A DNA stretch of 7,493 nucleotides from Sulfurimonas sp. UBA6792. Lineage in GTDB: Bacteria > Campylobacterota > Campylobacteria > Campylobacterales > Sulfurimonadaceae. The position numbers were made by a program, and so were the translations under genes. The stretch is taken from contig DKFQ01000110.1 of NCBI GenBank assembly GCA_002452425.1, forward strand, positions 1,044 through 8,536, given 5' to 3'. The stretch's first letter is position 1; every line of letters begins with the position of its first letter. Positions 1 to 5,792 of the stretch are shown in pieces. Under the pieces are notes generated by a model. That model saw only the letters and a program-made list of their open reading frames with translations. It searched no databases and was not told where the DNA came from.

Positions 1-424
1 GTGAGATACAGTGCGCCTCGTCAATGACGAAAAAGTTGATGTTAAGCCCCCTAAGCAGCGCAATCGTCGCTTGGTTATTGAGCCTCTCAGGAGAGAGATA
101 TAAAAACTTTAGCACACCCTCAGATGCTCTTTGGATGATGCTCTCCACATCTTCACGGCTTTGCGCAGAGCTTATCATGTCGGCACTTATTTGCTGTGCT
201 TTTAGAGCGGCTACTTGGTCTTGCATAAGAGCGATAAGCGGAGAGACGACGATGGTTATCCCATCCATCATAAGCGTGGGAAGCTGATAAACAAGCGATT
301 TACCCCCGCCCGTTGGGAGAATCATAAGCAAATCACGCCCACTTAAGACGGCATCAATACCCTCTTCTTGAAGCTCCCGAAAACTGTTATGCCCAAAGTA
401 GTGTTTGAGTGATTTGAGTTTCAT
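1..424 (-). CDS. recQ: RecQ-family ATP-dependent DNA helicase, N-terminal part (runs off the window)
   Basis: This is the first 141 codons of a superfamily 2 DNA helicase; RecQ enzymes unwind DNA 3'-5' in recombination and repair. Visible in order: a RecQ motif 0 region (FGHNSFRELQ, residues 10-19), Walker A LPTGGGKS (36-43), motif Ia SPLIALMQDQV (61-71), the YLSPERL motif (109-115) and the Walker B/DEAH box FVIDEAHCIS (132-141), which is characteristic of RecQ. The gene is cut by the window edge just after the DEAH box, so the second RecA domain, the zinc-binding domain and any HRDC domain cannot be assessed. I chose the Met at 422-424. An in-frame ATG at 443-445 would add MNDEKSP, but those codons lie in the arm of the neighbouring palindrome, and neither start has a strong Shine-Dalgarno sequence. 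It lies 126 bp downstream of ribE with no obvious functional link. The family call is firm; the exact paralogue is not. Confidence 0.93.
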   Translation of the reverse strand, partial: MKLKSLKHYFGHNSFRELQEEGIDAVLSGRDLLMILPTGGGKSLVYQLPTLMMDGITIVVSPLIALMQDQVAALKAQQISADMISSAQSREDVESIIQRASEGVLKFLYLSPERLNNQATIALLRGLNINFFVIDEAHCIS

Positions 425-429
425 TGGAC

Positions 430-546
430 TTTTTTCATCATTCATAGGCAACGAACGATTCTGCAACGGAAGGGTCAAATCTTGTGCAACAAGATTTGGG
501 GTACCCACCGTGAAGCCTTAGTGAGTGCATAGGAATGATGAAAAAA
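430..546. repeat. 117-bp palindromic intergenic element between ribE and recQ
   Basis: Nearly the whole ribE-recQ gap is one imperfect inverted repeat. The outer arms, 430-450 and 526-546, match at 19 of 21 positions in inverted orientation, sharing TTTTTTCATCATTC. The centre is a perfect 10-bp stem, 476-485 (CAAATCTTGT) against 489-498 (ACAAGATTTG), with a 3-nt loop GCA. The sequence between arms and core pairs only weakly. On both strands the T-run is at the 5' end and an A-run at the 3' end, so it does not look like an intrinsic terminator in either direction. A dispersed palindromic repeat or small non-autonomous mobile element is the likeliest class; this is an inference from structure alone. 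The left arm also contains the alternative recQ start codon. Confidence 0.6.
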
Positions 547-550
547 ACCA

Positions 551-1162
551 TTAGTAATGCGCCAAAATAGTATCGACTTCATCCCATGAGAGCGTGCTTT
601 TTTTGTGCGCTAAGATGTGTGCGACATACCTTGCAAACATATCGGTCTCGATGTTTACCCGTGAACCTTTTTTGTAGTTTTTAAAGAGTGTTTCTCGCAT
701 AGTGTGGGGAATGATGGTAAGACGGAAACTCTCCTCGAACACCTCATTTACGGTTAAACTCACTCCATCTACCGTTATAGAACCTTTAGGGATGACATAA
801 GGTATAAACTTTTTCTCGATTTTTATAAAAACATCAAAAGAGTTGCCGTTATTTTTTATGCTCTCCACCACACCGATAGCGTCCACATGCCCCTGCACGA
901 CATGCCCCTCAAACCTGTCTCCCATCATCATGGCAGGCTCGATATGTACCTCGCCCTTATAGTTCTCCATAGCCAGATGCTTTTGGCTCTCAGGAGAGAG
1001 TTCCACGCTAAAACCGTCACTCGCAACGCTTATGACGGTAAGACAAGCCCCGTTTATCGCTATAGAATCCCCCAGCTTTGCTTTATGCTTTGCACGCACA
1101 CTCAGCGTACTTCCAGCCAAACTTTTAACATGCGCTATCTCTCGGATTAGTCCTGTGAACAT
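551..1162 (-). CDS. ribE: Riboflavin synthase, alpha subunit
   Basis: This 203-residue protein catalyses the dismutation of two 6,7-dimethyl-8-ribityllumazine molecules to riboflavin, the last step of cytosolic vitamin B2 synthesis. The two tandem lumazine-binding barrels are both present. The N-barrel has the diagnostic MFTGLI start, GDSIAINGACLTV (31-43) and GHVVQGHVDAIG (86-97). The C-barrel has GSITVDGVSLTV (127-138), PHTMRETLF (152-160) and VNIETDMFARYV (169-180). Length is normal for the family. I start it at the MFTGLI methionine: an ATG at 1201 would add 13 residues that come from the inverted-repeat arm upstream, whereas AAGGA sits 7 nt before 1162. Catalysis needs a trimer in the known family. 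No other riboflavin genes are in view, so it is probably a stand-alone unit here. No FMN riboswitch is visible upstream; that region is occupied by the structured element. The symbol is ribE in E. coli usage (ribC or ribB in some other schemes). Confidence 0.96.
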   Translation of the reverse strand: MFTGLIREIAHVKSLAGSTLSVRAKHKAKLGDSIAINGACLTVISVASDGFSVELSPESQKHLAMENYKGEVHIEPAMMMGDRFEGHVVQGHVDAIGVVESIKNNGNSFDVFIKIEKKFIPYVIPKGSITVDGVSLTVNEVFEESFRLTIIPHTMRETLFKNYKKGSRVNIETDMFARYVAHILAHKKSTLSWDEVDTILAHY

Positions 1163-1165
1163 TTT

Positions 1166-1198
1166 TAAGTCCTTAAGTCTAAATAACCCCAGCTTCAG
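1166..1198 (-). repeat. Left terminal inverted-repeat arm (33 bp)
   Basis: It is the inverted copy of 1402-1434, with a single difference (GAAGC here versus GAAGT in the other arm, both read outward from the element centre). Both share GGGGTTATTTAGACTTAAGG. Read on the minus strand, the arm forms the ribE leader and contains its Shine-Dalgarno sequence. Confidence 0.8.
1170..1174 (-). promoter_or_regulatory. ribE Shine-Dalgarno sequence lying inside a terminal inverted-repeat arm
   Basis: On the minus strand AAGGA is followed by 7 nt and the ATG of the MFTGLI start. It decides the start of ribE against the longer reading from 1201. Unusually, the site is part of the 33-bp left arm of the 1166-1434 element, and the identical AAGGA occurs in the right arm. 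Confidence 0.6.
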
Positions 1199-1296
1199 CA
1201 ATAAGAAAATAGCTCTAGTGCTAGGCAGATTTTCGCAGGACTAGCTTTGCTAATTCAAGAAAATCTAACGACGCAATAGGGCTATTTTCTTATTGC
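1198..1296. repeat. Hairpin A: 16-bp perfect inverted repeat with a nested stem
   Basis: Positions 1198-1213 (GCAATAAGAAAATAGC) are the exact reverse complement of 1281-1296. Inside, 1227-1234 (AGATTTTC) pairs perfectly with 1259-1266 (GAAAATCT), and TAGC-TTT-GCTA at 1243-1253 can form a further small stem. It directly abuts the left terminal arm. Confidence 0.75.
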
Positions 1297-1304
1297 CCGA
1301 AGGG

Positions 1305-1401
1305 AAGTTTAAAAAGAGGGCTACTGCTTCGTTAAAACTTTTTGCAGCACAATAAGTGCAACTGCAAAGTTTCGCCTCACATTAGCCCTCTTTTTAAGCT
1401 T
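1305..1401. terminator. Hairpin B: long inverted repeat with terminator-like U-tract on both strands
   Basis: Positions 1309-1323 (TTAAAAAGAGGGCTA) are the exact reverse complement of 1383-1397, and pairing extends to 1305/1401 with one wobble. A nested stem uses 1341-1347 against 1362-1368 and GCAC/GTGC at 1347-1350/1356-1359. In either direction the GC-containing part of the stem is followed by five T residues, so it may act as a bidirectional intrinsic terminator that ends the toxin transcript. The loop is much longer than in a classical terminator, so this role is tentative; the inverted repeat itself is certain. Confidence 0.4.
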
Positions 1402-1434
1402 CTGAAGTTGGGGTTATTTAGACTTAAGGACTTA
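1402..1434 (+). repeat. Right terminal inverted-repeat arm (33 bp)
   Basis: It is the inverted partner of 1166-1198, with one mismatch over 33 bp. Its outer end supplies the toxin stop codon (TAA on the minus strand, 1434-1432). Confidence 0.8.
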
Positions 1435-1710
1435 TCTCTCTTCCCATTTTATAATGTCGAGCAAAATTATCTCTTTTTCATTGATAACATAAGGAATGCA
1501 GTATCCCTTAAAGATAAAATCTCTGATATTTTCTTGGTTGAAATAGATGGATTTTCTATATTTGAGTGGCATAAAAGGTAGCTTTTCAAGTTCTTCTTTT
1601 AGAGTGTTTTTAAAATTGTTTGCTCTGTTTTTGCTGTCTTTTGCGATGAACAACAGTATCTCAGATAAGTTCTCTTTAAAAACAGCACTTCTTTTTATCT
1701 GCTCAACCAT
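1432..1710 (-). CDS. RelE/ParE-superfamily toxin of a type II toxin-antitoxin pair
   Basis: This is a 92-residue basic protein. The family uses a small RNase-like fold; RelE members cleave mRNA at the ribosome and ParE members poison DNA gyrase, and I cannot tell which applies. Seen in sequence: an N-terminal helical hairpin (residues 1-45, including NLSEILLFIAKDSKNRA), then YRKSIYFNQENIRDFIFKGY (51-70), then IPYVI and a closing ILLDIIKWE strand (82-90), the layout typical of ParE-like toxins. I chose the ATG at 1710 because it overlaps the antitoxin stop by 8 nt (ATGGTTGA), a classic coupled arrangement; a longer start at 1749 would overlap the antitoxin by 47 nt and add residues not typical of the family. 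The stop codon lies in the inverted-repeat arm of the adjoining element, though the protein appears full length. The GC content is low (27% in row 1501-1560 against 53% in a ribE row), which suggests horizontal acquisition. Confidence 0.8.
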   Translation of the reverse strand: MVEQIKRSAVFKENLSEILLFIAKDSKNRANNFKNTLKEELEKLPFMPLKYRKSIYFNQENIRDFIFKGYCIPYVINEKEIILLDIIKWEER

Positions 1711-1936
1711 TTTGAATGACACTATCCATTTCATCCCAAAATGCGTCATCTACATTTTGAAGACTCTCTTTGGAGGTAGTTATATCGTTATATGTTTTTT
1801 GTAAGGATTCTCTATTTTTTAAGAAAGTTGCATCATCTCTTGAAGTGGTTATACGAATTTCTTGCTTAAAATTGTTTAAGAAATCTAAAATCTTACTTGC
1901 TACGGAACTATCATTCACATCAATAGCTATCTGCAT
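1703..1936 (-). CDS. Putative antitoxin of the RelE/ParE-type pair
   Basis: This is a 77-residue acidic protein placed directly before the toxin, overlapping it by 8 nt. The antitoxin role is inferred from position, size and overlap. The N-terminal part (MQIAIDVNDSSVASKILDFL, residues 1-20) resembles the start of small antitoxins paired with RelE/ParE toxins in Campylobacterota. I recognise no ribbon-helix-helix, PhD/YefM or helix-turn-helix DNA-binding motif, so self-repression cannot be assumed. The C-terminal third (FWDEMDSVI, 66-74) is a plausible toxin-binding segment. I start it at 1936, where GGGGA lies 4 nt before the ATG; an ATG at 1969 would run across the likely promoter and add a lysine-rich tail without a clear ribosome site. 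Low GC (30% in row 1801-1860), as in the toxin, marks the pair as a separate insertion between the Sel1 gene and ribE. Confidence 0.68.
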   Translation of the reverse strand: MQIAIDVNDSSVASKILDFLNNFKQEIRITTSRDDATFLKNRESLQKTYNDITTSKESLQNVDDAFWDEMDSVIQNG

Positions 1937-1957
1937 AATTTCCCCTTTTTTTATAAA

Positions 1958-1963
1958 ATTGTA
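1958..1963 (-). promoter_or_regulatory. Possible -10 element (TACAAT, with upstream TGG) for the toxin-antitoxin genes
   Basis: On the minus strand TGGTACAAT lies about 22 nt before the antitoxin ATG, resembling an extended -10. No convincing -35 is seen, which is common in Campylobacterota promoters. It would give a leader of about 15 nt including GGGGA. Confidence 0.3.
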
Positions 1964-1969
1964 CCACAC

Positions 1970-2656
1970 CTAAAAAACAATCTTGCCCTCTTCTTGAAGC
2001 CCTCTTATAATCTCTTTTGCTTTTGCATGCCCTTTAAAAGCGGCTTTGCGGCACTGCTCTAGTGCCATGTCGTGGTCTTGTTCGCATCCTATGCCTTGGT
2101 CGTACAAAAGTCCCAGATTGTAAAGCCCCTCGGCAAGACCGCCATCAGCGGCTCTTTTGAAGCAGATAAAACATCGCTTCTCATCGACGCTCACGCCATG
2201 CCCCTCTTTGTACAAAACGCCTAGATTGTTGAAGCACTCTAAGTTGCCTCTTTTTGCTCCCTCTTCGTACCAAAAAGCGGCTTCGGAGAAGTTTTGCAGA
2301 CACCCTAAACCACGCTCAAGCATAAGAGCTACTTCGTACATTGCTCGGGGTACTTCACGGATTGCCGCCTCCATAAAGAGCTCATGCGCCCTAAACTGGT
2401 CATGTTCCACGCCGCTAAATCCGTTCATATATAAAATAGCAAGATTGTAAAGCGCGTAGGGCTGTTTTAACTCCGCCGCTCTCTCATAAAGTGCCAACGC
2501 TTTTGCATCGTCTTGTGCGCATCCTTGCGCATTTTGGTACATGTAGCCAAGTGAGGTCATCGCATCGGCATTGCCTTCGTTTGCGAGTTGTGTGTAAAGG
2601 GCAAAAGCAGCCCTGAAATCTTTGCTGTTATATGCGTTATGTGCTTGTTGTAACAT
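1970..2656 (-). CDS. Sel1-like (SLR/TPR) repeat protein
   Basis: This 228-residue protein is built from about five 36-residue Sel1-like repeats, at roughly 30-65, 66-102, 103-138, 139-174 and 175-210, each with the A-x-x-x-LG-x-Y-x-x-G/GC core and the AA-x-x-G close (for example ALYNLAILYMNGF, EGLYNLGLLYDQGIG). A partial repeat-like helix pair precedes them. Such solenoids are protein-binding scaffolds; no catalytic residues are expected. It has no signal peptide and no membrane segment, so it is probably cytoplasmic. Several repeats carry a cysteine after the glycine (C46, C119, C191), as in Helicobacter Hcp proteins, but export is not supported. It starts 32 bp after the HDOD gene, so it is probably the last gene of the sensor-kinase operon, where a role in assembling the signalling proteins is conceivable but unproven. 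A weak AGG sits 9 nt before the start. Confidence 0.85.
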   Translation of the reverse strand: MLQQAHNAYNSKDFRAAFALYTQLANEGNADAMTSLGYMYQNAQGCAQDDAKALALYERAAELKQPYALYNLAILYMNGFSGVEHDQFRAHELFMEAAIREVPRAMYEVALMLERGLGCLQNFSEAAFWYEEGAKRGNLECFNNLGVLYKEGHGVSVDEKRCFICFKRAADGGLAEGLYNLGLLYDQGIGCEQDHDMALEQCRKAAFKGHAKAKEIIRGLQEEGKIVF

Positions 2657-2688
2657 TGTTGTAAAACCTATTTTTTTGCAAATGATAC

Positions 2689-3465
2689 TTAAATTTTTTT
2701 AATTTTTTCAACACTTTGTAAAAATGCATCCCCGTAAAGTGCGTGTATATCTAAAAACTCTTTGGCTTTGGCTATCTCATCCGCGTCAAAAATATTTTTT
2801 GTGTTAATGGCTATTTGCAGGGCGTGGAGTATCTTTGCATCACTACTTTGAGGGTTGGTGACGCTGCCAATGAGTGCGCAAAAAGCATCATCAAATTGCC
2901 ACTGCAAAAAAAGAGCAGAAGCGACACTGTAGCTCTGCACACCGAAAAGTTCCATCTCCGCCTCTTCTTGCGATTGGATTTGGCAAAGAGCAACAAACTC
3001 TGTTTTAAGACTGTTTTTCGCTATCTCATGTGCCATAACTATCTTGCCGCTTTCCATCAAAAAAGCCGCTAAAGAGAGTGATTGGGTATCTACGTCTGTG
3101 TTTTGGAGCCACTCTTTGAGCAGTTTGGCTCTTAAGATGGAGATAGTCTCAAACTGCGCTACGGTGATGCCATAAACAGAGAGATCAAGAGGAAATGATT
3201 TTTTCAAAATGGTCGCCAAGATGATGCCACGAATGACTGTTGTGCCAAGAAGCATGACGGCGCCATTTATGGAGGAGACCTTTGCGCTTAGCCCATAATA
3301 GGGCGAGTTGACAAGTTTTAAGATATTTGCCGCCAAAAGAGGCTCGCTCTCCAAAAGTGCTACGAGAGTGGGTATTGCAACGCTCTGTGAAGCATACATC
3401 TTTTGTATCTTTTGCACTGAAGCGGGCAGATTTGGAAATGTCTCAGGGATGCTCACGCTACTCAT
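2689..3465 (-). CDS. HDOD-domain signalling protein
   Basis: This is a 258-residue soluble protein. The HDOD signature fills about residues 10-200: LPASVQKI (13-20), then EPLLAANILKLVNSPYYG (41-58) and SSINGAVMLLGTTVIRGIIL (64-83). HDOD domains are HD-fold proteins that have generally lost the catalytic His-Asp pair; here the equivalent stretch reads AAFLMESGKIVMAHEI (133-148) with no HD doublet, so a phosphodiesterase activity is unlikely. In other bacteria such proteins act as adaptors in signalling and motility control. The start at 3465 is chosen because ATGAGTAG overlaps the stop of the upstream hybrid kinase by 8 nt and GGGGGAG lies just before it; a start at 3504 would read 13 residues inside the kinase gene. 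The tight overlap implies coupled translation and fixed stoichiometry with the kinase, making the HDOD protein a likely partner or output. Confidence 0.88.
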   Translation of the reverse strand: MSSVSIPETFPNLPASVQKIQKMYASQSVAIPTLVALLESEPLLAANILKLVNSPYYGLSAKVSSINGAVMLLGTTVIRGIILATILKKSFPLDLSVYGITVAQFETISILRAKLLKEWLQNTDVDTQSLSLAAFLMESGKIVMAHEIAKNSLKTEFVALCQIQSQEEAEMELFGVQSYSVASALFLQWQFDDAFCALIGSVTNPQSSDAKILHALQIAINTKNIFDADEIAKAKEFLDIHALYGDAFLQSVEKIKKI

Positions 3466-5791
3466 GCATCTCCCCCGTGATAGCATCACAAATGAGCGCG
3501 GCATTTTTTTTGTTAAAGACCCCGATGATGTTTTGGGACTCTTGAAGATGCTCGACTATCTTAAAATCATCCTCTGCGGAGATGATGTAAGCGGGTGTCT
3601 CTATCTGTTTGCTCTCCATAAAAAAGAGAACCTCAGAGCAGATGCCATCGATGAGAAAGAAATCAAGAATGATTTTGTCATAAGTGTTTTTCTCTAAAAG
3701 CTCTTTTGCTTTGTTGATGGAGTTTGTGACGGTAATATTGAAGTGTCTATCAAGCTTCTCTACCAAAATCTTGACATACTCTGGGCTATCTTCTACGATG
3801 AGGAGCTTCTCTTTGTTCTCCCCTTTTGCAGGAAACATCTCAACAGTCGTCATATCGTTTTTGACAGGGATACTGATATAAAAACTGCTTCCAACACCAA
3901 GTTCGCTCTCCACCCAAATGCGCCCGCCATGCAAATCTTCGATGATGCGTTTGCTTATCGCAAGTCCGAGACCTGTTCCTTTTGAAGCGCTTTGGAGATG
4001 GTTGTCTATCTGTGTAAATGGCGTAAAGAGCTCTGCGAGAGACTCTTTGCTCATACCTACACCCGTATCGCTCACCCAAAGAACATATTCGCCGCGAGTG
4101 CCCTCAAAAAGCACGCTGAGCGTCACCGTGCCATGCTCAGGGGTAAATTTGATAGCGTTTGAGAGGATGTTGATAAGCACCTGTTTGATAAGTTGGGCAT
4201 CCATGAAAAGTGTTAAAGAGATGTCTGATGGGAGTGTGAGCGCAATTTTTTTTGCCTCGGCAAGCGGTGAGGTAATCACTGAAACCTCATGGATGATGTC
4301 CGAGAAGAGCGACATTTTCGGGCGGTACGATATCTTTCCGGCTTCAAGTTTTGCAAAATCGAGAATCGTATTGACCAAAGAGAGCAAGTTATTTCCCGCA
4401 ATGGCGATTTTTTCTATGTAAGAGCGTAGATTTTGTGGTATCTCTTCTCTTGTTTGTAAGATTTGTGAAAAACCGATAATCGCGTTGAGCGGTGTGCGAA
4501 GCTCATGCGACATATTTGCCAAAAAGATATCTTTAGAGCGGTTTGCCGCTTCTGCTTTGTCGGCAAGAAGTGTAAGGTTATACTCCTTTTCTCTGTTGGT
4601 AAGCGTCATCTTTAAAATCTCTAAAAAGATGCGCAATGTGTCAAAAATAAAGGCTTTGTAAGGTATCTCTTTGACGCGTAAAGAGATCGTAATGGTGGCA
4701 TTGTTGAAAAAAATCTGCTCTGAGATATCCCACGCCTCACTCTTTTTTTCTTGTGAAACGCTGTAAGAAGAAATCGCCCATGAGAGAGAGTTTTTTAGTG
4801 ATTCTTTGAGGATGTTTTCTAAAAAAAGCACCATCTCTTCGGGTTTTCTAAAAGGGATAAACTTCGCTTCATTGAGCATATAGCCATATTTTTGGATAAA
4901 GCGCATACCGGCGTTGACAGCTAAAAAAGCCAAAGAGGAGGTGTGTTCAAAAGGTTTGCTGATAGCTTCAAAGAGCTTCTCAGAGCTCTCATGAAGCACT
5001 TGAAGATGGGACTGTTGCATCGCAAGCGTCTCATTTTGGCTAAGGGAGCGACAGAGTGCTTCTACATGTTTGTGGTAGTCGTTGTGCCGCGCATCGATGG
5101 CTACGATGTCCACGCTAAACTCATCGATTTGAGGGGCGAGTGCTTTGACGCGCGCGAGTGTTTCGTGGAACTGGCACGAGAGAACATCCAAGGAGGGCAA
5201 TTTAGGGGAGTTGTTGTGTAAAAGAGTACCGTTTTCATACGCATCAAGCAAAAAAGCCTGTTTGTTTTTATGGATAGAGAGCATTTCAAAGAGAGATTCC
5301 AACGCTTCGATAAGGGTGTTTTTAGAGTTCTCAGAGAGATAAGCGCTCTCTTTTTGGTACTCCTTTTGCATCACAAACTCAGCAATATGGAAAAATTTCA
5401 GCACTGTTTTGAGCTGCCTTTGAAGCGGAAGGTTTACCGATGCGATATCGACGATGGTTTGCGTAGTTATCTCAAATGCAGAGGCGATGATGTAGGGGTT
5501 GAGCCTCACAGGTGAGTCTTTGTACGCTTGTGCGATTTTTTCAAGAAGTTTGGTATCAAAGTCATCATTAAAAAGTGAGACGATAAACTCCGCTCTCATG
5601 CGCTTAAGGCGCGGAAGCTCTTGTATGGTAACATGCCCCGCAAAATCTGGGTTAGATAAAAAGTAGTCATAAAACTTATCGACCATCAAAGAGGAGAGAG
5701 ACTCTATGTACAAACCCACCGCTTTTCTCTCTGAGAGAACCTGCTCTGTGATATTGAAACTTTTTGTGATGTACTGAAGTGTGGTATGCAT
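3458..5791 (-). CDS. Soluble hybrid sensor histidine kinase: globin-like sensor, HisKA, HATPase, receiver
   Basis: This is a 777-residue protein with no membrane segment. Residues ~30-145 resemble a globin-coupled-sensor fold (FYDYFLSNPDF, MRAEFIVSLFNDDFD, then KIAQAYKDSPVRLNPYII), but the site of the proximal haem histidine seems to be Tyr90. Residues ~150-280 look helical or coiled, and ~280-400 are a region I do not recognise. The catalytic core is intact: H-box MSHELRTPLNA with phosphoacceptor His429, N-box around INILSNAIKF (540-549), G1 DTGVGM (575-580), F-box FTPF, and G2 GTGLGLAI (605-612). The receiver (~660-770) keeps the acidic pair Glu667-Asp668, phosphoacceptor Asp710, Ser738 and Lys761, so it should accept phosphate. 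AAGGA sits 5 nt before the start, and the gene begins one base after the upstream kinase stop. No DNA-binding or other output domain follows, so the signal must pass to another protein, possibly the translationally coupled HDOD protein. The globin assignment is the least certain part. Confidence 0.9.
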   Translation of the reverse strand: MHTTLQYITKSFNITEQVLSERKAVGLYIESLSSLMVDKFYDYFLSNPDFAGHVTIQELPRLKRMRAEFIVSLFNDDFDTKLLEKIAQAYKDSPVRLNPYIIASAFEITTQTIVDIASVNLPLQRQLKTVLKFFHIAEFVMQKEYQKESAYLSENSKNTLIEALESLFEMLSIHKNKQAFLLDAYENGTLLHNNSPKLPSLDVLSCQFHETLARVKALAPQIDEFSVDIVAIDARHNDYHKHVEALCRSLSQNETLAMQQSHLQVLHESSEKLFEAISKPFEHTSSLAFLAVNAGMRFIQKYGYMLNEAKFIPFRKPEEMVLFLENILKESLKNSLSWAISSYSVSQEKKSEAWDISEQIFFNNATITISLRVKEIPYKAFIFDTLRIFLEILKMTLTNREKEYNLTLLADKAEAANRSKDIFLANMSHELRTPLNAIIGFSQILQTREEIPQNLRSYIEKIAIAGNNLLSLVNTILDFAKLEAGKISYRPKMSLFSDIIHEVSVITSPLAEAKKIALTLPSDISLTLFMDAQLIKQVLINILSNAIKFTPEHGTVTLSVLFEGTRGEYVLWVSDTGVGMSKESLAELFTPFTQIDNHLQSASKGTGLGLAISKRIIEDLHGGRIWVESELGVGSSFYISIPVKNDMTTVEMFPAKGENKEKLLIVEDSPEYVKILVEKLDRHFNITVTNSINKAKELLEKNTYDKIILDFFLIDGICSEVLFFMESKQIETPAYIISAEDDFKIVEHLQESQNIIGVFNKKNAALICDAITGEMHE

Positions 5792-5792
5792 T

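Larger units (their letters stand above)
1166..1434. repeat. 269-bp structured element: 33-bp terminal inverted repeats around two adjoining long hairpins (MITE-like)
   Basis: This is the longest gene-free stretch of the window, and inverted repeats account for almost all of it. From left to right: terminal arm 1166-1198, hairpin A 1198-1296, an 8-nt spacer, hairpin B 1305-1401, terminal arm 1402-1434. If single-stranded, the terminal stem would close a junction carrying the two hairpins. The arms begin and end with TA (TA-AGTCC ... GGACT-TA), which would fit a TA target duplication of the IS630/mariner type, but the TA could equally be part of the arm. No transposase is encoded. It lies between the toxin stop and the ribE start, so it also has to serve as the toxin 3' end and the ribE leader. 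Calling it a mobile element is inference; the symmetry is directly seen. Confidence 0.65.

Noticed and set aside
476..498. Intrinsic terminator after ribE
   Set aside because: The 10-bp stem is perfect, but no T-run follows it in the direction of transcription.
1163..1201. Longer ribE starting at an ATG at 1201
   Set aside because: The extra 13 residues come from the inverted-repeat arm. The family begins with MFTGLI, and a good ribosome site precedes that methionine.
1260..1340. Integron attC site near the toxin-antitoxin cassette
   Set aside because: ATCTAAC at 1264-1270 fits RYYYAAC, but no GTTRRRY partner at suitable spacing was found and the long perfect stems do not fit attC.
1163..1434. 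FMN riboswitch upstream of ribE
   Set aside because: The conserved RFN pieces are not found on the minus strand; the structure is explained by the inverted repeats instead.
1342..1581. Plus-strand reading frame across the right arm of the element
   Set aside because: It is antisense to the toxin, has no ribosome site, and shares LKLGLFRLKDL with the ribE upstream frame only because both read the same repeat arm.
1711..1749. Longer toxin starting at an ATG at 1749
   Set aside because: It would overlap the antitoxin by 47 nt, whereas the ATG at 1710 gives the usual short overlap and family-typical length.
3466..3504. HDOD protein start at 3504
   Set aside because: The added 13 residues lie inside the end of the kinase gene; the start at 3465 has GGGGGAG just ahead and an 8-nt overlap typical of coupled genes.
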